From the NCBI GenBank assembly GCA_014338405.1, contig JTDE01000702.1:46985-110984 (forward strand): a stretch of 64,000 nucleotides of DNA, in the 5' to 3' direction. Shown one piece after another: positions 11,303 to 23,200 of the stretch. A program made the position numbers and the translations under genes. The notes beneath the pieces are model-generated. The model was not told the origin of the DNA and made no database searches. It saw nothing but the letters and a program-made list of their open reading frames with translations. Source of the DNA: Paragonimus skrjabini miyazakii (taxonomy: Eukaryota; Platyhelminthes; Trematoda; Plagiorchiida; Troglotrematidae). Each line of letters opens with the position of its first letter. The stretch's first letter is position 1.

Positions 11303-12937
11303 GAGGCGCAGACATGTTCGACAGTGTTTTGTTTCCGTTTATCGGTCTCCATGTACTTCTCTACCGAAGAGTGACTGATAGAGTTTCGTTCGTCTTAATC
11401 TTACTGCAATGAACTGATCTTGTACAGTATTCTCTCTAGATAGTTCCACAAAATAGGACCACCGACTCGGAAAGACCACTTCCATCCGGTCCTGTGGGGC
11501 TTCTAATGGAATTAAAGATCCTAGTGGGACCACTCCAAATATGACCACATACCATATTTTCAATCTTTATTTAGGTTAAATACCCCCCCCCCCAGAATCA
11601 TCAGCGTTTATCGGCACCATTTTATATCCTGTCGGCATCCAAACCTGAGCGAGACGATTGATCTAGGTATTCTGCAGACAGGCTGTTAGTGACAAACCAC
11701 AGACCACTGATAGATTGCGGATATCACTTGACCTGCATCCTAATAACTAACCGCAAGGGGCGGTGATCTCCAGTGTGATCCGTAATCATCAGTGATCTTT
11801 AGGCAAAGAACATGAAACATATACAGATGCTCCGTGATATCCGTCTTTTGCTCTTTTGGATGCGATGCATTATGCAGATAACTGCCATCTACAACATCGT
11901 GAATATCTCAAAAACATCAGTATGCGCTGCACTTCATTCAAGAGAGCGGTGGATTATGCAAATGGTCATACCGAAACTTTTTCAATATAATGACATATGC
12001 TCTCTATTGGCGCCCTGATTGGTGCAGGAATGCAGTCTCGGTGGTCCTCCACCCCAAGGAAGACTCTAACTTCCGAAGAGACTACTTCTGACCAAGCTTC
12101 TCAGATATCTCTCCAAAAGGGGATGCTGTGCACAGTTACGCATAATCACAATCCAAAGAACCTTGAACGTACATAAAATTCCACCAGTACTGGTTGAGCT
12201 AACGATCGGAGCCGTAAACGACAACCCCTTTCAAACCCGACGCTCCGAATAGTAACAGTTGGATTTGTTGTTAGCATTTGCTAAAAACGCACAACCCAAA
12301 CGAGACAATAGTTGAGCAACTCAGTACTTGCTGTTCCGCAGGCACACTGACATGTACCAACTTGTTTCATATAATTAAATTTCACCCAGAAAGTGAAACA
12401 TCAATAAAACGTATTCAATGATGAGGTAATGTATAACTCTGTACAAGTTGTATCACTTGATCGCTCTGAATAGGGATAATAGGGATAAGGGATGATAGGA
12501 CATTCGATGTGTAAAGATCAACGAGTCAAGTAGCATGCTTTTGAGCGCAAAATGAAACTAAAAAAAATCGAATGAGCGTCAGATCGCTGGCGATGCTAGT
12601 GTTCATCATAGGGAATGTGAAGAGGAGGAAGAAACATTTGTCGCTTGATACATTTCGTAATGTTTGGAATGACAAAACAATTATTTGGTTTGTACTCTTG
12701 ACTGGCCTTCTATAAGACAACTAGTCTCTTAAACATCACAGAGCTGGCTTGACTGAGTGTCTGTCAGCTAGTTGGCACAATCGAGAATCACTCGATCTGT
12801 GTTCGTCACGTATAATCTCATGTATCGTGTCTGATCAACGTGTAAGCAGGTAGAGAGGCAAACAGGCCAGAATAATATAGGGCCATTGATTGTCGATGGA
12901 CATGCCCGAAAGCAATTGAGCAACAACGTAGTGACAG
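11303..12937. other. Non-coding 3' flank of the ZEB-like gene
   Basis: No gene is recognised. A 13-base poly-C tract lies at about 11583-11595. The 3' untranslated region of the minus-strand ZEB-like gene should start at 12937 and run into this stretch. Confidence 0.4.
11566..11571 (-). terminator. Possible polyadenylation signal (AATAAA, minus strand)
   Basis: The minus strand reads AATAAA here, about 1.37 kb downstream of the stop codon of the ZEB-like gene. I saw no exact AATAAA closer to the stop in that direction. A 3' untranslated region of this length would be normal for such a regulator, but a single hexamer is weak evidence. Confidence 0.2.
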
Positions 12938-13122
12938 TTAAGGACGACAATATTTGTACCGATGGTTGATATGTTGAGAATACGAACCGGAATGACTGAA
13001 CCGTTTGCCACATCGCTGGCAAGCAAAAGGCTTCTCACCCGTATGTAGGCGTCGGTGTTCGGTCAGATGATGCTTATGTTTGAAAGCTTTGGTACAGACG
13101 CGGCAAACAAACGGCCGTTGAC
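12938..13122 (-). CDS. zeb: ZEB-like gene, last coding exon: second and third C-terminal zinc fingers
   Basis: The 3' splice site is CTTTTTTTCCATTTTCAAG before 13122, with a strong pyrimidine tract. The exon completes the Gly of the HTG linker and then encodes QRPFVCRVCTKAFKHKHHL, the HTGEKPF linker and KRFSHSGSYSQHINHRYKYC. KHKHHLxEH and SHSGSYSQHxNHRYxYC are hallmarks of ZEB C-terminal fingers 2 and 3. A TAA stop follows only two residues after the last cysteine. Other ZEB proteins continue with a long acidic C-terminal tail, so this copy ends unusually early. An alternative donor within the last codons was looked for; no GTAAG/GTGAG-type site is there. Confidence 0.92.
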
Positions 13123-16100
13123 CTTGAAAATGGAAAAAAAGAGTGAACAGACTCAGAGATGACATCAAGTTCGAATAAGGCACATTACTGATTGCCATGG
13201 GAACTGCATATGAAGCTAAATTTCACTACACTTCGACTTAGTACGCTAATTAGGTTAACATCAGCTGAATCCTTTAAATATTTGTTAATCCTCCTTGGAT
13301 GATGTTGTATGTGTAGGATATACTATTCTGTCTTATTAAATAACGAGCATTTGTATCGTCGATAACTGAGCTTCAGTGTTAACAAGTCACATATTTTCTC
13401 ACTGTTTGTGAAGAACACAGAGACTGACAGTTTTACGATGAAACATCTGCATGTTAGTTTTAAAGCAGAAAGTAATCTGCTCTGTTTGCTGCAGACCTTT
13501 GCCTTAAACGGTATCGATGGATCAAATCGATCAAATTCATTGGCTCTATCAAATTAAATACTTGTCTTCTGGTCGAACATCCAAATGTAAGTGTTACTTG
13601 AATAGGCCGGTGAGCTGATTCTCTGACGTCCACACTCCGGTAACTCAGGTACATATAGACGGTATTACATTCCATCCTGACCTTCAAACCCTCTTCAATT
13701 TCCTTAACGTGTACTGGAATTATACTGTACTAGTAGGAGCTCAATGAGGCAGAATCCTTTCTGTATTTATGACTTGCTATAATCCCACACTGTTCCCCAA
13801 CATCCGTATTGTTGGGACCCGGAAACATTGAGGAAGTTAGTGTTCCTTAAGTTACATCTTCTGTCATGAATGACATATTTTAAATACATATATATATAAA
13901 TTTTTCATCATATGCCCTTCTGTAGTGTCAACCTCTAGTTTCTTTTTAGGACTGTTTCATAAAATCTATACAGTAGTCCGATGTGATCTGAGGCTTACAA
14001 AAAACTGCAATCCTATTTTGAACAATAAATTAGCTATCCAGTAGACCTTCTCATAACTTTCAACGTATTGGCTCATCTGTATTTTGTGGCATCATGCATC
14101 TTTTGTATGTTATTTTGGGTCAGTATAATTGCAAGTATGAAATCACAGAAGAGAAATTGCCTTGAAATTCGCGGAAATTTTACTCAATTCAGCCTGAGGA
14201 ATGTTTATAGCTTAACAAACGGCTCGTGATGCGCATCCACATCCTGACCAGTCACTCGGGCTGTATGCTTGAACATAGTCTGAACAATGTTTGAAATAGC
14301 AAACCAATAACGCAAAATAGTGCGGTCCTTCATGCGCTAGTGAATTGTTATCGATTGAGAGTTTTGGTGGACGTTCATATGATTTATGTTTTTGCTAGAA
14401 ATACGATAATAAACTCCATTAGTTGATGGTTTTCAAAATAGATGACAGAATAGGGACGGTGATGATGAGAAGGACGATGAGGATGCAGATGAGAAAGCGC
14501 TCCAATATTTTCTCACAAACAGTCAGTTTTTCAAAGTTCACGTTTTGCACATTCCGTTAAGTTTAAAAATTGAAATAGACATAAAAATAACTTTGAAGCA
14601 TTCTTCTCTTACTAATATCCTCTCTATATAGTTACTTTCCAACTGGTACTGAAATGTTTCACCATGCCATAATGCCACCCATGCACGCTCCTAGGTGAAC
14701 AGATTACAAAACAATCTAATCGGCTATTCATTTAAACCTCCTGGTGAATGTATTTGTTCCTTGATTTTGGTTGACCAGGTAAGTACGCACACACTTATGA
14801 GCAACTCAAGAATTGTAACTATTCCCTCCAGTCATCAGTGACATCGTTTTATTTTCATTGCTGGCATTTGAGGTGTTACCCAGTCGCGCAAACCCTTGGA
14901 CTAGTCAGTGGGAGCAAAAATTACAGTCTTCTCAAAATTCTCCCCATCTGCGTTCGGAATAGTTTAACAGTATTCTGTAAGCTATTGTCCATTTGCACTG
15001 ACAACAACATCTCATTTATATGTTCTTTGAGAAACAACACAGGACACACTTGAACAGTTCGCAAATGAATATCTGTTTGTACACCCGCATTCGATGCAAA
15101 TCTATGGTTTTTCTATGGTAATTTGACCTTTTCTTATCATTTTAACCCGAGACCGTTGTATTCTAGCTGTGTTAATTTACGTTAAGTATCGTTTATATTT
15201 GTTCGAATCTTCCACATTCAAGTAGAACTTGCAGCCAATCTCTTTCTAGATCCTCGATGTTAGCAACCTCCAATTGTTTTTGTATGTGGCCATGGGCTTC
15301 ACAGTATGGTTAATTAACATTACTAATCATGATTAGCGTGTGGTTACCCAACAGTTGGAAAAACCGCCACCAATCGTACACTTAACCTTCAGCCCGATGC
15401 ACATAACTTGGCCACTTCGGTTGCCCAAAGGTCTACTCAACTGTTGCCGTCAACGTTTAGTGTCCGACAGACTAGTCGACTTTGAACTCAAGGTCATATG
15501 TGCCCACAACTTAGGCGGACGCACCAACACGTTGTATTAAACCCCTTCTTCCTTTGGCCGTCAGCCCATGCGGTGAAACGAACGCACTGTGTGTGTGTGT
15601 GTGTGTGTTCGCTCGCGTTCCATGTAAAGTTATTGGACAGCCAATGTTGATAAAAATGAAACTAACCGGCTGAAAAGATTGGCATACACTAAGTACTAAG
15701 TTACTGTAGGATAGTTCGGAAAACATTAGAGCGTAATATGCCAGGGTAAGCATACCAAACAGAACTTATGTTCAGGTGAGTAACCTTCTAGGACAGCAAT
15801 ATACTAGGTCATAGTAACTAAGTTTCAAAACCTAGGAATTATTTAGCACGGCGATTTCAACTTCAATCAAAAGCCCTGGCTATGGGGTTGTTTTACTGAA
15901 ATTAACAAAGCAAATATTGAGTCCCCCCTAGACAATAAGGTGACCTGAGCACTGAGCGTGAGTGGTTTTAATTGAACGGGTCCTATAGCATAATTCGGTC
16001 GCGTCTAGTATCAGGTTGATAAGGTAGTGGTCAACTGTATCACTTCACGAGCCAGTGAACCGAGGTTTAAAGCCCGGTCGAAACAGGTATTGGCATCGCT

Positions 16101-17209
16101 GCGGCGCTGTAACAAGAATGAAACTAGATTCTAGTGCTCCATTTCGAAAGAGTCACTTTGAAATTCTCCACTCGAATGACAAAACAGGGATCAAGTGTTA
16201 TAATTATGTAATCATCATAGTTAAGCTACATTTATAGCTATAGGTAATTTATAATTAAGTAATCAGGTGAAAACACTGCATTTATAGTTAACAAACCCAA
16301 AGCGCTTACGATCAGTCTAGTTTTGTTTAGATTTAACAGAAACTGTAATCGTCCTGTCTGTCCAGTGAACGTGGTTTAGAAAAACATCATAGTCAAAAAG
16401 CATGGAATAGGTTAACGAGGCGAATCATTTGCCATGATTATTTTACGAGTGAACGATAGCATGCGCACGCTACCTGGTAGTCGAGGTGCGGAGATGAATA
16501 CTCGTTTTACGATCGCGTGTTACAGGTCTATAAAGAGACTAGAACCAATAGCGATACATCCGACCAACCCCTACAGCCCTCATCTCACCCACCCCTACCT
16601 ATGTTGCTTTTGCGAATGTCTGAGGGTTAAAAATATCTGAAAACAAAAGTTAATCCACGCTGGTGTGCTCACACGCTTCCTTTCAAACAGTTGTGAACGT
16701 GTGTCTGTCTCATCTCACACTTCCATTCTACTTACTCACCCTTTCATCAGTAGCTTCCAACCAGTCATGCGTACCACTTCGCATTCGAACATATTACCTT
16801 TACTGGCGAGCAATGAAACCTGGTAAGGGGTGAACTGGCAATGTGGAGTAACCGTGAAAACACATTAATCTTCCTGTCTTGCTGTCTCAAGTGAATGCAA
16901 CTCAGCCGCACATTTTATCTAGCACACACGCGCACACACGTACACGCATGCAGGCTTCAACCTGGCCACCCCATTGCCAGCGTTCATGGTCTGAATACGG
17001 ATAACTGTGTACGGTAATAAACCCCTCCGCAAACAGCCTCAACAGATACTTGCACACACGCACGTACCCGACGCACCAAACTCGTGTTTCGAAATCGTTG
17101 ATCGTTTTCGATAGTGTAAAATTGCAATCGTTCAATGTGCGGGCAAACATGCATGAGTACAGCCACTTGTGCAATAGAGAGGTGCATGGATGTGAGATAA
17201 TTCTTCCTC

Positions 17210-17254
<45 letters not shown>

Positions 17255-20200
17255 CCACTGGCCGATCATACGGATTCCGATATTTTGATTTCCGAAACGG
17301 CTTTCTACAAATCATACGCCTGCCGTCACACGGATCCTTATTGTTCAGTCGGCCATAGACATCTTGATGTATTGTGTTATTCGGCTTTCTAAAAAGGTGT
17401 GCATACCGAACTGCCCCAAACACCTGTCTCCCATATCCCGACAAAATGACTAAACTGAAATGCTGGACTGTGAACGTTCTTCACAAACCTTGACGTCCAC
17501 ATTCAGTTAACGTTTCAGCCGTTTCCTTTCGGAAAGAAGTGCTAGACCTGAGTTCTTTCTCTGTTAGAGCTCATCAGAACACCGATCGGAATATAAACTC
17601 CGGCCTATCTGTTTGTGGAAACAACTAGTTGATCACTACACAGTTATCTCATGTCGGGCATGAACGCTGTATCAGATCTAGACGTTCAGCCACAAACACT
17701 CTTGAGTAATGTGTATGTGGCCCGATCGTCGCGATATCAGATACAGTGACCATTCTCTCAATTCTTATCAGTATCACACCGAAATCATGAATGGAATTTA
17801 GTTTGTTTTGCTATACTACTGATCACTAATGAATGATAGTGAGCAGGAACGTGCACACCTTCATGTGGAGGGTAACAAGAACCATGGCGTTTGGGAGGGA
17901 AAACAGATAACCCGAGATCCAGGGTAGTCAAAACGCACACTGTTCACGGGTTCTTGATGTCCAATAAGGAGGTAACATATGGACATTTTTTGCTACAACT
18001 CACCTGTGTGTTCGTATCTGTGTCGTGAAAGTGAACTGTGTTTTGTGAAGACTTTCTGGCACTGATCACAAGAGAGCTGCGTTTGCTCACCCAATGTGCC
18101 ATCACTGGCCGCAATACCGTTGCTGCTACCGTCTGCCATTCCATTGCTTTCCGACCGATCACTCCCATTGTTGTCCGTGGTCTGTGTTGACAGAACAATG
18201 CAGGTTCATTGTGTGTGTACGTGTGTGTGACGGCACGACGCGGTCGTGGTCGGAGATAAAGAAGCAAATATATATATAGAGAGAGAAAGAGTAGGAGAAT
18301 GTCAGGTGAACAGCCGAATAAAGAAGAAGCATATGTTGCGGAAGCAGCTGCACATAAAGGATAACACCATAGAGTTTGTAGGTAGGTGATGTGTTAATTA
18401 TTTGGCTGAGGGCTGGGTAACTACATCGAGGACGAAAAAGATAACACAGTCTGGTTCCGTTCTGACACTTATACATGAGGAATTTCAGTTGATGAACGGC
18501 CTGAAGTGTATTAATTAACTAGTAGGGAAAATGTGTAAGTCACACACTATCCCAATCCATCATTGAGGGTTTGCAACCTTCAAGTAACCTAATCTGCCCT
18601 ACCTCCACCCCGATCTCTAAAATTGTGGCCAAGAGTGAGGTACACTCTATCACCTCAATGTTCATTAAACACATCAGGGGCAAACAGTCATAGTTAATCC
18701 CACTATCAGCTGGCTTGTACTTGAAATTCGATAGAGGCAGGATGGAACGTTTGTGGGTTACGCTCACCGACATAGACCACACTTCCAATCGGTTGCGATT
18801 GCAGCCTAGCTACAATTATCCTACTGAGTACTTTACAACAAAAAGCAACAATATGCCGTTCCTCTATGGGCCGCGGTAACCGAAGCAGCAAGGGTGTCCA
18901 GACGAGTGAAACACCAGGAACTAAAGTGGTCTGGTTGTATCTAAACCTGACAAACGTGTTGATCACCCGAAGTGAACGCATTCTCCAGTACTGCCAGTGA
19001 AGTTCGTCGAGGTCATCATTTGTGAGATGTTAAGCTAAAAGTCGTGAATACATAGGGGCTCAGCTATCACGGTTCACATCGGAACGATAAACTCCTGTCT
19101 CTTACTGTCGAGTATCCAAAAGAAAATATATAACTAACTTCTAGTCGCAGCCGGTTGAGAACTTAACCTGCATCAAGATGAGTTGCACACGTGAAGCTAC
19201 GGTTCCAGTTCATACAGGGTCAGATGAGATCACGTTAAAAGTCACCGATAAACAAATCCAGATTATGCTGTTAGTCTAATGAACGACTAACTTTCTTCAA
19301 AAGCCGGTGTAATTTCTATATGTCTATTCTGAAGAAGCAAATAGTCAGTCAAAATAAAAATTATTTCTGTTTCCCTCATCACAAACTAAGAGAGTTCAGC
19401 GGTCCAAGTGTGTTTCCGATGATCATCTCGGAGGCTTCCTGTGCAACAATAAAACAGGATGATCATTGACCTAATCTATGACAGGCAAGCTCGGAGTTAA
19501 TCGACTGGTGTCTAATACAAAAACTAACATTTCCGCAGTAAAACGTGCTCGCGGTAGGCGTTTAGACAATAACTATACAGGTAAGCTTCTGGGATATTGC
19601 CCCCGGTGGGAAACTCAGTTCCCAACAACTTTGGCGTAGTATAAAGTGGTTAGAATCTCGAACCTTACAGCTATGACAGTGGGGACTTATGAGGGTTTTT
19701 ATTGGCTGAAGGGTGGTTTAGATAGTTTTACTACATAGAAACAGTTCTTGGATTATCTCACAAGGAGAGTGATGTGTGTTGGCACGAAACTTGATGGCTT
19801 CGCGTGCGTTTACTGCCACTTGATAGCGAACAAAATTCCCGTTAGTATGTAAGCATGTCAGATGTCTTTCGTTACCATTTAAGATGTCACATATACCGGA
19901 GAAAGTTTTGAAGCTACGCGATAACCTATGACTAGGTACAACCCCCCGAATTCTCAATTATTTTCCGTGAACTACGCGTTAGAATGGTCAGTCTGTAATC
20001 CTGATCAGAACCAAAATTAAGTAACCCCGGAACATATTTTCTTAAAAGTTATATAAAAATGAGAGATATCTGGTTCAGTTGCTATGTTGAACAGTGTAAT
20101 GGGAATTCAGCTGCGTTTAACTTCTCCTTCATGAGCACACACAGGCTCCCTATAGAAGCCTTCAATAGAAATGGAAGGGGCTTCTGCTTAAAGACTGCCT

Positions 20201-23200
20201 TCTGAAGTGGATTTAAAATGTTATCATCACCTTCTTTTCGAACTCGCCTACAAACGAGGATATCTCTTCTGTTATTCTGATGTGTCTCAGTTATTGGCGT
20301 TTTGGCTTCAATAAATGGCTACCATGGCTTCGAAGAAAACATTGATACGACTGAAAACCGGGGATGTTTTGCAGTTACCTGGTCGGTTGTATTCTAAAAC
20401 ACACCTACGAAACCTGTGATTTTTAGAGATTATTCACAGAATACCATGGGTTTTAATCGACTTAGTTTAATATCGTGTTGTCAGGATGTTTCATATGAAC
20501 GTAGGTACAAAACGCCAATACCGTTACTAAGCTCACAGCGATTAACTTATTTTGAATGAGTTTCATTACTAACACGTTGTCATTACGGCTAGATGTTAGT
20601 TTTTACTGCCTTACTATATGAACAGTTGTGGATGCAAATTGAATTGCATGGAGAAAATTCAAGTGTGCCCAAAATAACAAAATTTTCTCAGTAAAACTGA
20701 TCAAAATTCCATGCCCCATAAGTCAATCCTATAGTTGCCCCGCACATTGACGACACTTGTAAACACGGAGTGATATGTAGCCTTGAAAAGGAGTAAAGTA
20801 GATAGGAAAGAAATGAAGAGGGTGGGACATCACTTGTAAGATCCGTACTACTAAACTAAATTCTCCAAACAGACAATCGAGTTATATATGCGAATAAAAT
20901 GGAAACTGGGTTAGCTTCCAAATTTCATTGATTCATTTCGTGAAATGTCTTTACTTTATAGACAGATCAGATAGACAACAGAATTCACGCATCATCTAAA
21001 CAACAAATTTCACTATCTCATTTGTTATGGAATATGTTCTAGTTCCTAGGCTATCTTATTATCAGCTGCCACATGTTACTAACCTAATTGTATACAGTAG
21101 AACATTGTTACAACGAAAGTTACGAAAACAGAAAATATTTAACTACATGGGCGAGTACTAGTGAACAACACATAAAATTTAATAACCATCTAACTCGAAT
21201 CGAAATTTTTGTCATACAATAACACATTGACTTGACGTACACAGTGTCAGTTCTCTTTTCGAATGGAGCATACTCGAAGACCTGTAACTCATTAATAGGA
21301 AGCCAAGTTCAGTAGGCATATACTTAACTACGAGTGACAAAATCGTCAGCAATGTGTGTCGTGATGTTGGCGACTTAACAAATTTTGTTGCTACCTCATT
21401 ATGTAATAACAAGGGGTCAGTAATGTGTTCCACAGATAAACGATATATGCCTGTTGTACAGTTCACTGTGCTGCCTATGGCAACACAAATTTGAGTATAT
21501 CGATACGAAAACCGTAACCTGCATCTGCTGACAAACCTGTGTGTTGGTATCTGATTGGTTAAACTATGGGTCTCCTTGCACACATGTCTTCGGCTGTTCG
21601 TTATAAACAGATTTTCGTATAGATTGGACATCACCCACAATTGATCGCAGCTGTCGCATTCCCATAGACTTTTCAGTCGACCCCTTTCAAAAAAAAGCAC
21701 TAGACTCGAGCTTCGCTCTCACTAGAGCTCGTCAGTAGTGCATATCCTCTCCACTGCGGGGATTAGAACTACGGCCACGCTGTTCATGAGGCAGCCGTGT
21801 TTAGCACTGCTCAGTAAAACAAGCACAAAACCGACACTGTGTTAAGGGGCCATTTCCGGATCAGAAATTATGTTTGTACTGGTGACTAGTTTGTTAAAAC
21901 GGCATCCACTGTAGTGACGCTCTATCAACTATCCACGTCCCGATCGCGAGTTAAATTCTAACACCCATGGTTGTGAGACGAGCACGCATCAACCGCGACC
22001 ACACTACCGACTTTGTTGTGACATGTTGGTAACTGACTTGGCTAACTGTACGATCTGATCAGCTTTAAAACCCAATTGTTTTTTTACTTAAACCACATGT
22101 TGCAGATTGCTCATATGTTTGACACTCAATTTCAAATCAGTGTCATACACATCCACTGTCTACGATCTATGTGATGTGGTCTACCAAAAAAAATTTAGGA
22201 CTGAGCGTGAAACTACGGTAGAGCTGAAAACGGTTTTCTGTTCGCTGCGTCCATTACGCATGAAGTAGTCAACAACAAGCTGCTTAATATTTCATACAAT
22301 GAATATGGGCTAGTCAACATGGCTCAAGCATTACACATTGAACAGCACTCACCTTCACTTCTATTGGTTTATTCCCATGGTGCTGCATCAGACCGTTCTC
22401 GGCTTGTAATACACTGGCCACACAGTTGGATTGCCCTTGTGTCTCGAAAGATTCAGAATTTACTTGGTTTACAGCCACGTAATCCGTAAGTGTAGGATTG
22501 GCGTCTTGGTGGATGGGTAGTTGCCAGCTGTCAGGTTTGGTACAATCCATAGCATGTGTCTCGAATGACCCTGGCGGGACAGAGTTCGGCTCAGACAACA
22601 AACCAGCGACAGTATTCAGGGCTGTATTGTCAAAAGGTGGTAAGTTCCCAAATGACCACGAGGACGTGGTTATCATATGGAGTCTGTTGTGTTCAGATGA
22701 AGGCATACAAAGCTGATTAGCTGTTTGGACTACTGGTTGATTCATTTTAGGTAGCGATAAATCCAGAGCTGTATCTTGAACCGATGGTTGCGAATATTTG
22801 TACAAATTTCCAAATCCCCCATTACAGCCATCCACGGCAACCAAGGATTCATGCAACACAGATTGGAACCACGGAGTGTGAGGCTGGTCATATACAGCTG
22901 AAAGAGTTGGTACGGAGTTTTGATACAACACATTCGGAAGCGCGATGTGCTTTTGTGACGGCTGTGTTGTGTGGTGAGATTGAGAAAGGAATTGTAACGG
23001 AACTTGGGCAAACGGAATCTCAGATGTTGAATAGTTGATGCCGTTCATCCGTGGAAGTTCATCAGGAGTGATTGTGTTTGTTTTACAAGGGTCTGATACA
23101 CCCGACGAAATTCCTGTGATCTGTCGCGGTTCGTTCAACTTCGCACGTGTAATCAGTCGGGCATTTTCGAACCAAAGCTCTAACACTCTCGGTCGCAACT

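Larger units (their letters stand above)
13123..18003 (-). other. ZEB-like gene, intron 2
   Basis: No coding sequence is recognised within this 4881-bp intron. It holds two (GT)n runs (15588-15608 and 17216-17253) and a SINE-like repeat copy (about 17515-17840) close to the donor. Open frames here, including a 180-codon minus-strand one across the (GT)n run, are by-products of the microsatellite and of chance. Confidence 0.8.

Noticed and set aside
12470..12490. TAGGGATAATAGGGATAA, resembling a homing endonuclease site or telomere-like repeat
   Set aside because: It is a short duplicated 9-base unit and matches neither an exact known site nor a telomeric array.
16902..17444. 180-codon minus-strand open frame with a Thr-His run
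   Set aside because: It exists because the (TG)n microsatellite reads as a stop-free Thr-His repeat; it lies inside an intron of the ZEB-like gene and has no recognisable domain.
18540..18981. Minus-strand frames resembling a LINE reverse transcriptase (a segment with RPI... and KVLSRIIVARL)
   Set aside because: A short RT-like stretch (R-P-I followed by a K-V-L-S-R-I-I-V-A-R-L helix) is suggestive of R2/NeSL-type elements, but no catalytic box or further block could be found, so it is not annotated.
21212..21700. 162-codon minus-strand open frame with several Cys and His
   Set aside because: It begins inside SINE-like repeat B and its Cys/His spacing does not form a zinc finger; no splice or start context supports it.
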